NCBI GenBank assembly: GCA_025056955.1
Contig: JANWYL010000101.1
Coordinates: 1-10,503 of the forward strand
DNA from: Sandaracinaceae bacterium
GTDB lineage: Bacteria; Myxococcota_A; Polyangia; Polyangiales; Sandaracinaceae
Length of the DNA stretch: 10,503 nt
Reading direction: 5' to 3'
Part shown: piece after piece, positions 4,368 to 10,503 of the stretch
How the letters are laid out: each line of letters begins with the position of its first letter
How positions within the stretch are numbered: position 1 is the stretch's first letter
The notes under the pieces: generated by a model
What the model was told of the DNA's origin: nothing
What the model saw: the letters and a program-made list of their open reading frames with translations, nothing else
The model's database searches: none
Translations under genes and position numbers: made by a program

Positions 4368-7232
4368 TTAGCGAGGGATAAAAACAAGACAACGACGGGC
4401 ACGGTTGCGAACTTCGCTCTCTCGAAACGCGATTGGTGGTTGTTCGTTGCGGATCCAAAAAAGCGCTTCATCCATTTTGTGTGGGCTCCGTGGATCGATG
4501 CTTTGTCCTCCAGGGATGGCGTTCCAGGCGGATGGGCCGTCTTCACCCATCTCAACAACCAAGCGTTGAGATGCTCCTGATCCAAAAGAAAAATCGGTTG
4601 TATTCCAAAGACCAAATTGCCCTGGATCGACTGCACCAAAATCCCCATGACGGGGAAAGCCATTTGGGTACATCGGATCACCTTGTGGGGGGATTGATAA
4701 AATGTCTTCACCAAAGGTGGGTAGAACCGAGCGGAAGCGGACGGTGTGCAGCTTGCCCCAACGCCACCCCTGGATATCTGGACCAAGTCGTTCCCTCAAA
4801 AAAGCGAAGGCGCGAATGGTTGCTTGAATCAGTGCCTTTTCCTTGGTTTCAACTTCCCCATCTGTTCGGAGATCATCCCAATAGATCGCAAGCCGCGATT
4901 GGATCTCGGGGGTACCTGCAAAAGAGTGTTCGATGAAGCGGGCGCTTGGGAGCGATTCTTGGCCCAATGCCATGGCCTCATCTTCGAGGGCAATTGGCCC
5001 AAGGCGAGTGAGGATGGCATTGAAAATTGTGGTCGCAATGCTGTCTGCGATTTCTCGAGGATCACTTGCGCGCGTGCCTTCGGGAGTCCGAAAGGAAGTC
5101 CAAGCTGCAAGGCGTCTTTGGGCTTCGGCAATGTCGGCTTCCTCTCTTGCTGAAATGGTTGGAAGGTGCATCCTTGGATTTCGGAGAATTTCAGCCCATC
5201 GCGGCGCAAGCACCTCTCCCAAGGCACTGCGCGATTCGGCTTGTAGCGCAACCATGTCGTCTTTGGTGATGTTGCCTCGCATGGCCAAGGCTTCGAGCTC
5301 GCGCACAATGCGCTCCTGCCTCCACCCGAGGTCGAAATCTCCGCCGATGTAGTGGGCATCGTTGCATGGATTTCCATCGTGGTTGACACCGACGTTGTCT
5401 TGATTGGCGGTGGCGATCCATCCCCGACTGGGGTTGTGCTCATGGGGAATGAAGCGGGGATCGAGATCACCCATCCACTCATGGCGTCCCTGGCCGGGAA
5501 GAACGAAGAGCGGACAATGCCCGGTGAGGGTGCCATCTGGAAGGATGCGCAGGCTTCTGGCTTCGGCGCTTCGAATCGGAATGCGGCTTTTCGAAGACCA
5601 CAAAATGCCACTGCGGTCGATAAAGACAAAGTTTTGAGAACCGACTTTGAAGAGGTCCTGGGCCCTCCTTGCATCCTCGATGTTTCGGGCTTTTGCGAGC
5701 TCAAGAAAGAAGCCGAGCTCATCGGACACCTCCCACCCTGTGTACCTCACAGAGAGGGCGGTGAAACGGCCAGGCATGCCGGGGATGGCTTGGCGAGAGC
5801 CCGGAATGATCGGGCAGAGGGTGCCTGGCGGGCCATGGGTGGTTACGTACTCGATCGGCCTTCGGACTGGCTCTCTGCGTCCTGCAACGCGGATTTCCTC
5901 CTCGATCACCCGGATGGGCACCTGCTCCATCCGACCGCTCCCATCGCGATCGAAAGCCACGGTGTCAGGTGCACCTCCGCTTCCTTGAGTGATTTCCTCA
6001 AGATAAACATCGGTGACATCATACCCTGTTGTGGTTGCACCCCAGGCAACGAAGCGGTTGAATCCGAGAACAACCCCAGGCAATCCAGCAAATGCAACGC
6101 CCTCCACATCGATTGCCTCTTCACCATCCATTTTCGCTGTGTTGAGGTGAACGTACCACCAAACCGGCGGGCTCACCAAGGCGAGGTGGGGGTCGTTTGC
6201 CAGAAGCGTCTTGTGATTGGCAGTGAGTGATGGGGAAATCACCCAGTTGTTTGAGCCGCGATGGTGATCACCCATTCCAAGGATATCGAATCTGGATTCG
6301 ATGCGCTCGAGAAAAGAGATTGCACCCAACAGGGTGGCTTTGGGAGGGATGGTCATGGGCGAGGTGATGGGGTGGCTGGGGCGACTCCATCCCGTCGTGT
6401 GACCATCGTTCCAACAGGGAGGAGCTGGGCAATGGCGGGTGTAAACGGCCCTTGCTGGCCAAAAACCCAAAATATCATGCCACAGCCCAGCCCTGGGGTC
6501 AGGGTTTCTAAAGCGCTCTCGCACGGCTTGGAGCAGGAGGGTACGGCGCACGTCGTCAGCCGCATCAAAGCTCAGCGCTGCCGCCTGAAAGCGGGCCATT
6601 GCGAAAATGTCTGCGCCGTGCCACCTGCGGTCGAGGTGCCGGTAGAGGAGCAAGGTGACGACATCGGCTCCGGGAACAACCGGATTCTCCCGTTCTTCGT
6701 CGACGGCTTGGATGTAGGCGTTGACCCCTTGGGCAAAGGCATCGGCGACACGTTTCGAAAGGCTGTTTTGAGGGAGGGAATCGTAGATGGCCTTGCCCAT
6801 TCGGGCGTATCCCATGACTCGGCTCTCAAAATCGCGTTCGATCAGGCCTGGCTCGAGATGACCTGCAACTTCTGCAAGCCGGCCAAGGACGCTCCGGCGA
6901 ATGAACTCCATTTGCCCGTAGCGATCGCGGGCCATGAGGTAGCCCTGGGCCATGATGACATCGTGAATGGTCTTTCCGTAGATGTGAGGAATCCCCCGAT
7001 CGTCATAGACCACTTCCACCTGTTCATCGAGGCCAGAAAGGTGCAGGGTTTCAGAAGCCCTTATGTCTCCAAGGCAAGTGCCCTGGGGGGATGGCGCCGA
7101 ATCGTTATGGGCATCGCTCGAACCACCATCGCCTGGCGAAGGCGAGCTTGGGCAAGCCGAAACACTGAGAAGGAGTGTGCCTACGAAAGCAAGCACAAGG
7201 GCAACAGAGAAAAAACGGAGGAAAGAGCACAT
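4368..7232 (-). CDS. Penicillin-acylase-family (Ntn-hydrolase) lipoprotein
   Basis: This 954-residue precursor belongs to the penicillin amidase family (PF01804), which hydrolyses amide bonds of beta-lactams or acyl-homoserine lactones and matures by self-cleavage. The signal peptide ends in a lipobox-like V-S-A-C with Cys27, and a Ser/Pro/Gly/Asp linker follows. The alpha region has VVYDDRGIPHIYG (residue 74) and GYLMARDRYGQMEF. The cleavage site is Gly326/Ser327, with SNNWVI opening the beta chain. Ser327 would be the N-terminal nucleophile, His349 occupies beta23, and Asn610 (ATANQD) is the likely oxyanion residue. Later family motifs are WRWGKLHT (823) and PGGQSIDPRSPHKMDE (907). His at beta23 is typical of AHL and cephalosporin acylases, whereas penicillin G acylase has Gln there. 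The start ATG lacks a Shine-Dalgarno, but a promoter lies directly upstream. The substrate cannot be set from sequence. Confidence 0.95.
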   Translation of the reverse strand: MCSFLRFFSVALVLAFVGTLLLSVSACPSSPSPGDGGSSDAHNDSAPSPQGTCLGDIRASETLHLSGLDEQVEVVYDDRGIPHIYGKTIHDVIMAQGYLMARDRYGQMEFIRRSVLGRLAEVAGHLEPGLIERDFESRVMGYARMGKAIYDSLPQNSLSKRVADAFAQGVNAYIQAVDEERENPVVPGADVVTLLLYRHLDRRWHGADIFAMARFQAAALSFDAADDVRRTLLLQAVRERFRNPDPRAGLWHDILGFWPARAVYTRHCPAPPCWNDGHTTGWSRPSHPITSPMTIPPKATLLGAISFLERIESRFDILGMGDHHRGSNNWVISPSLTANHKTLLANDPHLALVSPPVWWYVHLNTAKMDGEEAIDVEGVAFAGLPGVVLGFNRFVAWGATTTGYDVTDVYLEEITQGSGGAPDTVAFDRDGSGRMEQVPIRVIEEEIRVAGRREPVRRPIEYVTTHGPPGTLCPIIPGSRQAIPGMPGRFTALSVRYTGWEVSDELGFFLELAKARNIEDARRAQDLFKVGSQNFVFIDRSGILWSSKSRIPIRSAEARSLRILPDGTLTGHCPLFVLPGQGRHEWMGDLDPRFIPHEHNPSRGWIATANQDNVGVNHDGNPCNDAHYIGGDFDLGWRQERIVRELEALAMRGNITKDDMVALQAESRSALGEVLAPRWAEILRNPRMHLPTISAREEADIAEAQRRLAAWTSFRTPEGTRASDPREIADSIATTIFNAILTRLGPIALEDEAMALGQESLPSARFIEHSFAGTPEIQSRLAIYWDDLRTDGEVETKEKALIQATIRAFAFLRERLGPDIQGWRWGKLHTVRFRSVLPTFGEDILSIPPQGDPMYPNGFPRHGDFGAVDPGQFGLWNTTDFSFGSGASQRLVVEMGEDGPSAWNAIPGGQSIDPRSPHKMDEALFWIRNEQPPIAFRESEVRNRARRCLVFIPR

Positions 7233-7238
7233 AAGGCG

Positions 7239-7268
7239 ATTTTACGAAGGTGCCCCCAAAAACCACAA
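7239..7268 (-). promoter_or_regulatory. Sigma-70-type promoter of the acylase gene, predicting a leaderless mRNA
   Basis: On the minus strand TTGTGG (7268-7263) is followed by an 18-base spacer and TAAAAT (7244-7239), five of six matches to TATAAT. Only CGCCTT separates the -10 box from the ATG at 7232. Transcription starting at the usual distance of about 7 bases would begin at the start codon itself. This agrees with the absence of a Shine-Dalgarno before this gene. It is a consensus match by eye with no start-site data. Confidence 0.45.
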
Positions 7269-7326
7269 TCGAGAGGCATTGCCAGAGCACAAGGGGTCCT
7301 TCTTGCAATCGCAAGGCGCACAAAGA

Positions 7327-7356
7327 AAAACGTTTTCTTCGAAATTCGGCTATCAT
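7327..7356 (+). promoter_or_regulatory. Possible -10 box and palindrome upstream of the small membrane protein gene
   Basis: TATCAT (7351-7356) matches TATAAT at five of six positions and would start a transcript near 7363, just before the AGGAGG at 7368-7373. No good -35 box lies at the proper distance. Instead the palindrome AAAACGTTTT (7327-7336) occupies that place, which would suit activator-dependent or repressor control. It lies in the divergent region shared with the acylase promoter. Confidence 0.28.
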
Positions 7357-7380
7357 CGCGCCGTCTCAGGAGGCCAGAGC

Positions 7381-7656
7381 ATGGTTGCAATTGTTGCCAT
7401 GGTTGTTGGTGTGATCGTCGCTGTTGCGCTTTTCGCAATGATTGGTGCCAAAATGGGCGTCAAATTTGAGCGCGAACGCCAGGGGGCTGGGCCTGTGGAA
7501 GAGCGCTTGCGAAAAGGCATGAGCCCCAGTGTGCTTGGTGCCCTGATCGGCGTGATTCCATTCTTGTTGTTCGTCGTTGTCCTGATTGTGATGGTTGCAA
7601 TGACAGAGCCTCAGCGAGAAGGCGAAGGGGAGCCACCTTCCGCAGGGGCCCACTAG
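7381..7656 (+). CDS. Small membrane protein with two predicted transmembrane helices
   Basis: The frame is open from 7063, but the real start is ATG 7381, because AGGAGG (7368-7373) lies 7 bases upstream and the hydrophobic helix begins at once; the longer frame only shadows the acylase gene. The 91-residue product has a Val/Ala/Ile-rich helix at about 2-22, a charged loop at about 24-48 (KMGVKFERERQ, then EERLRK), a second helix at about 51-74, and a polar Glu/Pro-rich tail. The mixed-charge, Arg/Lys-containing loop favours a cytoplasmic loop with both ends outside. I do not recognise a family. It could be a small accessory protein of the inner membrane. It lies upstream of trxB in the same direction, so cotranscription is possible. 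Confidence 0.72.
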   Translation: MVAIVAMVVGVIVAVALFAMIGAKMGVKFERERQGAGPVEERLRKGMSPSVLGALIGVIPFLLFVVVLIVMVAMTEPQREGEGEPPSAGAH

Positions 7657-7669
7657 CTGGCTTTTGGCT

Positions 7670-7705
7670 GTTGTGGAGGGCTTTGCGATGCGCTTCAACC
7701 ACAAC
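7670..7705 (+). promoter_or_regulatory. Inverted repeat spanning the leader ORF's Shine-Dalgarno and start codon
   Basis: GTTGTGG (7670-7676) pairs perfectly with CCACAAC (7699-7705). The 5' arm includes the first two bases of the GGAGGG Shine-Dalgarno (7675-7680), and the loop contains the ATG at 7688 plus a small internal GCG-ATG-CGC dyad. No T-tract follows, so it does not look like a terminator. Folded RNA would partly hide the start site of the leader ORF, which suggests translational control of the trxB unit. Confidence 0.35.
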
Positions 7706-7756
7706 CATCACAAATGTTTGGCCATCAAAAATTGCGCTAAATCAAAGCTGCCATGA
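7688..7756 (+). CDS. Possible 22-residue leader peptide coupled to trxB
   Basis: ATG 7688-7690 is preceded by GGAGGG (7675-7680) at a 7-base spacing, one of the best ribosome binding sites in the window. The frame runs 22 codons to TGA 7754-7756, which overlaps the trxB ATG (7753-7755) as ATGA. trxB itself has no visible Shine-Dalgarno, so ribosomes finishing this ORF could restart on trxB. The peptide is basic and rich in His, Asn and Lys, with two cysteines (HKCLAIKNC; Cys10 and Cys16). No known family is recognised. It could be a leader peptide whose translation controls trxB, a small functional peptide, or a chance ORF; the Shine-Dalgarno and ATGA overlap favour real translation. Confidence 0.45.
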   Translation: MRFNHNHHKCLAIKNCAKSKLP

Positions 7757-8709
7757 GTGAATCCAAACCGCGAAACGTGATCGTGATCGGCTCGGGGCCA
7801 GCCGGACTCACGGCTGCGCTTTATGCATCGCGAGCGAATTTGGCTCCCCTGTGCATTGAGGGCTTTCAGTCGGGAGGGCTCCCCGGCGGGCAGCTCATGC
7901 TCACGACGATTGTTGAAAACTACCCTGGCTTTCCTGAAGGAATCAGTGGCCCAGAGCTCATGAATCGCATGAAGGAGCAGGCAGCCCGCTTTGGGACAGA
8001 ATTTTTCACGGCAGATGTGGAATCCGTTGAGCTTGACCGGTATCCCTTCCGGGTGCATGCGGGTGGGGAAACCTTTGAAGCCAAGGCCCTCATCATCGCA
8101 ACAGGAGCTCGGGCAAAGCGCTTGGGGCTTCCAAGCGAAGACGCCCTCGAAAACCACGGGGTTTCATGGTGCGCAACCTGTGATGGTTACTTCTTTCGAA
8201 ACCAAGAGGTGTGTGTGGTTGGTGGAGGGGATACCGCGTGCGAAGAGGCCCTTTATCTTGCAAACCTTTGTAGCAAAGTCACGATCATCCACCGCCGCAA
8301 AGAATTTCGCGCATCAAAGATCATGGTGGAACGGGTGCGAAACCACCCAAAAATCGATTTTCTTTTGGATTCTGTGGTTGTTGATATTTTGGATCCGAGG
8401 GAAAAGCAGGTAAAAGGGGTCAAAGTTCGCAACGTTATCACCGGTGAAGAGCGTTTTCACCCTTGCTCAGGAGTTTTCATTGCAATCGGACATGCTCCAA
8501 ACACCCAAATCTTCCGCGGATACCTCGAGATGGATGAGCATGGGTATATCCGGACCAAGCCTGGAAGCACCAAAACCAACATTGAGGGGGTGTGGGCATG
8601 CGGTGATGTGCAAGATCCGGTGTATCGACAAGCGGTGACTGCAGCCGGCTCAGGGTGCATGGCAGCGATTGAGGCAGAGCGTTGGCTTTCAATGAAGCGC
8701 CTGATCTGA
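7753..8709 (+). CDS. trxB: Thioredoxin reductase
   Basis: This 318-residue flavoprotein has the normal length of low-molecular-weight thioredoxin reductases, which pass electrons from NADPH through FAD and a redox-active disulfide to thioredoxin in the cytoplasm. Visible motifs in order: GSGPAG (13-18) for FAD, the pair Cys140-Ala-Thr-Cys143 followed by DGYFFR, GGGDTA (157-162) for NADPH, HRRKEFRA (180-187), whose arginines bind the NADPH 2'-phosphate, and CGDVQD (283-288) for FAD. No key residue is missing. The ATG at 7753 lacks a Shine-Dalgarno but overlaps the stop of a 22-codon ORF that has a strong one, so translation may be coupled. The 3' end overlaps the convergent lgt gene by 21 bases. 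The cognate thioredoxin is not in this window. Confidence 0.97.
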   Translation: MSESKPRNVIVIGSGPAGLTAALYASRANLAPLCIEGFQSGGLPGGQLMLTTIVENYPGFPEGISGPELMNRMKEQAARFGTEFFTADVESVELDRYPFRVHAGGETFEAKALIIATGARAKRLGLPSEDALENHGVSWCATCDGYFFRNQEVCVVGGGDTACEEALYLANLCSKVTIIHRRKEFRASKIMVERVRNHPKIDFLLDSVVVDILDPREKQVKGVKVRNVITGEERFHPCSGVFIAIGHAPNTQIFRGYLEMDEHGYIRTKPGSTKTNIEGVWACGDVQDPVYRQAVTAAGSGCMAAIEAERWLSMKRLI

Positions 8710-9537
8710 GTTTGGAAGGTCGGTGCTTAGGAGTTCAGTGGTTATGTGGGAGGGATAAGGGGATCCCCTTCGCCACAACCACGCACCCACGAAGATCACA
8801 AGGATCGAGATCAACTGGGATGTGGAAAGGCCCCATCTCCAGAAAACACCACGGATGGCATCCCCTCGCCACCATTCAATCACCAAGCGCAAAACACCGT
8901 AGCTGATGGCATAACTACCAATGCGTCTTCCACTTCCAATAACACCGAGGCGAGGCTCATCCTGGGGAACGAGGGCAAAAACGAATCCAATCGCGATGAG
9001 GCCAAGGCTTTCGTAGATCTGCACAGGGTGCCGCCACACCGAGGGATGGGCCATTGGGGCAAGTGAGTGGGTGGAGCGAACAGCCCAAGGGCCATTCCAT
9101 GGGGCGCCGTAGCAACACCCTCCAAGGAAGCATCCGATGCGCCCAATCGCATGGGCTCCAGCAAACGCGGGGATCGAGGCTTCAAGGATGCGCAGCCAAG
9201 GGAGGCGAAACCAACGGGCGGGGAGATAGCTCCCGATGAGGGCACCTGGGATTGACCCATAAAAAACCAAGCCAACACCTCTTGAAGCGATCGCTTTCCA
9301 ATTCCAACCTTCTTGGATGCCTCCAATGAGCCAATAGAGAAGCATGGCACTGAACAACCCAATTGGCATCGCGTAACCAACGGATGCGAGGGCGAGTGCC
9401 CAATCACAACCCAAACGGTGCGCGCTGCGGGCACTTAGAATTGCGATTGCAAGGAGAGCCACTGCCAGGCAAAGCCCGTAGCTTCCAATGGCAATCGGAT
9501 GCCCAAAAAGCTCCAGCTCCACGAAAATCGGGTGCAT
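8689..9537 (-). CDS. lgt: Lgt-family prolipoprotein diacylglyceryl transferase
   Basis: Lgt transfers diacylglycerol from phosphatidylglycerol to the lipobox cysteine of prolipoproteins at the inner membrane, the first step of lipoprotein maturation. The 282-residue protein has about seven hydrophobic segments and the family's N-terminal opening, MHPIFVELELFGHPIAIGSYG. It carries the signature GRIGCFLGGCCYG (132-144, with Arg133), HPVQIYES (170-177) and YGVLRLVIEWWRGD (213-226), with Arg224 in the place of the second essential arginine. The E. coli His103-Gly-Gly motif is replaced by Tyr93-Gly-Ser. Tyr at this place is seen in other Lgt-like proteins, but the Ser is less usual. The start ATG (9537-9535) lies 8 bases after the stop of the upstream DUF4190-like gene, with only a weak Shine-Dalgarno, so the two form an operon. 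The 3' end overlaps trxB. Confidence 0.9.
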   Translation of the reverse strand: MHPIFVELELFGHPIAIGSYGLCLAVALLAIAILSARSAHRLGCDWALALASVGYAMPIGLFSAMLLYWLIGGIQEGWNWKAIASRGVGLVFYGSIPGALIGSYLPARWFRLPWLRILEASIPAFAGAHAIGRIGCFLGGCCYGAPWNGPWAVRSTHSLAPMAHPSVWRHPVQIYESLGLIAIGFVFALVPQDEPRLGVIGSGRRIGSYAISYGVLRLVIEWWRGDAIRGVFWRWGLSTSQLISILVIFVGAWLWRRGSPYPSHITTELLSTDLPNSDQALH

Positions 9538-9545
9538 GGATAAAC

Positions 9546-10064
9546 CTATGGTGCAGATGGACCAATCGGAAGAGGGGGTGGAGGAAGGGGAGTCTCGTCC
9601 CCTTTGCGTTCAGCTGAAAAATCAACCGAATTAACCGAGTTGGCCTCGTTTTCAGGAAGCTGATCCCCGATGATATCCGGCAGGGGAGGGGGTAGAAGGA
9701 GTGGAAAAGAGGCGTCGGTTTTGTCCCAGGGGATGGGTTTGGCTTTGGGAGCTTGCGAGATGGTGTCGATACAGGCTTTCGTACAGATGAGGTTGCAACT
9801 TCCGCAGGTAAATGCAGAAAGGAGAGAGAATGGAAGGACGAGTGCATTCAAGGTGAGCCCTGCTATCGAGGAGGCTTCGCCGCCAGAATTTGGATGGGCT
9901 CGGGCTTGGGAAAGGCCAGTTGCCCCAGCAAAAATGCCAGCGACAGCAAAAAGAGGGCCAGCGGCCCCACATAAAATCCCAAGCAATGGCACCCATACGA
10001 CAAAGGCACTCGCCAAGGTGAATGCCAAAGCAGAAACGCCAAGGGCAATCGACAGCCATCCCAT
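9546..10064 (-). CDS. DUF4190-like membrane protein with cysteine cluster and proline-rich tail
   Basis: The 172-residue protein resembles DUF4190: a glycine/alanine-rich helix pair at about 3-50 (LGILCGAAGPLFAVAGIFAGATG), a short polar stretch with HPNSGGEASSIAG, and a third helix at about 67-85. Four closely spaced cysteines follow, in TCGSCNLICTKAC (Cys87, 90, 94, 98; CX2CX3CX3C). The tail from about 105 is soluble and carries LPPPLP (124-129) and LPPPPLP (160-166). The start is ATG 10064-10062; an in-frame stop lies 9 bases upstream, so it cannot begin earlier. No Shine-Dalgarno is at a useful distance. It is the first gene of an operon with lgt. Function is unknown; the cysteines could bind metal or form disulfides. 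The DUF4190 assignment is by general resemblance only. Confidence 0.78.
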   Translation of the reverse strand: MGWLSIALGVSALAFTLASAFVVWVPLLGILCGAAGPLFAVAGIFAGATGLSQARAHPNSGGEASSIAGLTLNALVLPFSLLSAFTCGSCNLICTKACIDTISQAPKAKPIPWDKTDASFPLLLPPPLPDIIGDQLPENEANSVNSVDFSAERKGDETPLPPPPLPIGPSAP

Positions 10065-10072
10065 TTTTGTTC

Positions 10073-10101
10073 ATGGTTTTCTCTTGAGGATGTTGCGTCA
10101 A
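10073..10101 (-). promoter_or_regulatory. Possible promoter of the DUF4190-like/lgt operon
   Basis: On the minus strand TTGACG (10101-10096) is followed by a 17-base spacer and AACCAT (10078-10073). The -35 box is good, the -10 box weak (three of six). The -10 ends 8 bases before the ATG, so the transcript would be leaderless or nearly so, which fits the lack of a Shine-Dalgarno. The rest of the 214-base intergenic stretch up to the PilZ gene shows no clear promoter, RNA gene or terminator. Confidence 0.25.
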
Positions 10102-10278
10102 GAATCATCTCACAGGGCGCAATCAGAGCAATCTGGTTGAAACGAGGGGAAGCTCAAAAAGGCGATTGAGGCTGTGCTTGGGGAAAGGTGCAAAGGGACT
10201 TGCCAAAAATTGGACTCTTTTGGGGTTTTTGGGGAATGCCTTTTTTGGAGTGTGTCCAAGTGCGGAATGGAGAGCGTC

Positions 10279-10503
10279 ATGGATTTTTCAAAAGCACAAA
10301 ATTTGACCACGATTGAGCGCCGCGCCCCTTCTGCGCCTCGCATCCCAGTCGATTTGCTCGTTAACCTCCACCTTTTGGACGAGCAAGGCCAACGAGCCGA
10401 TGATGAGTGCTTTCAGGCAGAAGCCCTGGACATCTCGGCTGCTGGCATGCGGCTTTGCTCTGACGTGTTGCCGGAAGCTGGGCAGCGCCTCCTGTGTCGC
10501 TTT
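10279..10503 (+). CDS. PilZ-domain protein, N-terminal part (3' end outside window)
   Basis: The frame starting at ATG 10279 stays open for 75 codons to the window edge, so only the 5' part is seen. GGAGAG (10269-10274) lies 4 bases upstream; an in-frame ATG at 10267 has a poorer ribosome site and would add 4 residues. The sequence fits the start of a PilZ domain, which commonly binds cyclic di-GMP: IERRAPSAPRIPVDL (residues 12-26) followed by ALDISAAGMRL (49-59), where Asp51-Ile-Ser53-x-x-Gly56 matches the D/N-x-S-x-x-G motif. The arginine motif is stretched: Arg15 and Arg21 are five residues apart rather than the usual three, so nucleotide binding is uncertain. Such proteins govern motility, adhesion or exopolysaccharide in many bacteria. 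Confidence 0.85.
   Translation, partial: MDFSKAQNLTTIERRAPSAPRIPVDLLVNLHLLDEQGQRADDECFQAEALDISAAGMRLCSDVLPEAGQRLLCRF

Noticed and set aside
4829..5722. Minus-strand open frame of 297 codons inside the acylase gene
   Set aside because: It is a shifted frame within the acylase coding strand, rich in Ser/Pro, with no domain; the acylase frame runs uninterrupted through it.
5352..7469. Long plus-strand open frames of 292 and 402 codons opposite the acylase gene
   Set aside because: They lie antisense to a gene with complete family motifs, lack ribosome sites and recognisable domains, and have Cys/Arg-rich translations typical of shadow frames. Only the end of a third frame, from ATG 7381, is a real gene.
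9652..10101. Minus-strand frame of 149 codons overlapping the DUF4190-like gene
   Set aside because: Its translation is Cys/Trp/Arg-rich without hydrophobic periodicity; the other frame gives well-formed membrane helices and ends 8 bases before lgt.
10170..10248. G-runs and TTTTGGGG repeats upstream of the PilZ gene as a G-quadruplex or telomere-like element
   Set aside because: The runs are uneven in length and spacing, and only two tandem TTTTGGGG units exist; likely compositional.

Overview
The window looks like chromosomal DNA from a Gram-negative bacterium, most plausibly a member of the Myxococcota or a related former deltaproteobacterial lineage. Two predicted lipoproteins carry the D/S/G/P-rich linkers after the lipidated cysteine that are common there, and an FHA protein, a PilZ protein, a sigma-32-type factor and a B12-binding MerR regulator lie close together. 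Base composition is moderate by eye (a little over half G+C), lower than typical myxobacteria. No tRNA, rRNA, CRISPR array, insertion sequence or phage gene was seen. Coding density is high and no stretch over 300 bases lacks a gene. The assignment to a lineage is inference.

Layout. Bases 1-272 (+) are the C-terminal end of an FHA-domain protein. Facing it is a minus-strand set read from 2685 down to 337: a DCC/DUF393 thiol-oxidoreductase-like protein, a MerR regulator with a cobalamin-binding domain of CarH/LitR type (start overlaps the DCC stop by 4 bases), and, 79 bases on, an RpoH-type sigma factor. The short gap before the sigma gene holds a perfect 18-base palindrome built from two tandem 10-mers and a second pair of dyad repeats. 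This is the most distinctive locus: a probable light/B12 sensor next to an alternative sigma factor.

Bases 2846-4357 (+) encode a lipoprotein with three fasciclin (FAS1) domains. It converges, with a 10-base gap, on a large minus-strand penicillin-acylase-family lipoprotein (7232-4368) that has a good promoter candidate placed so that its mRNA would be leaderless. From 7381 rightwards lie a two-helix small membrane protein, a possible 22-codon leader ORF with a strong Shine-Dalgarno whose stop overlaps the trxB start (ATGA), and thioredoxin reductase. trxB converges on and overlaps by 21 bases an Lgt-family prolipoprotein diacylglyceryl transferase, which follows a DUF4190-like membrane protein with a cysteine cluster (both minus strand, 8-base gap). 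The window ends inside a PilZ-domain gene (+).

Functional links. The Lgt-type enzyme would lipidate precursors such as the two lipoproteins here, although it lacks the usual His-Gly-Gly motif. TrxB and the DCC protein both concern thiol chemistry. The rest appears to be ordinary chromosomal neighbourhood rather than a mobile or defence island.
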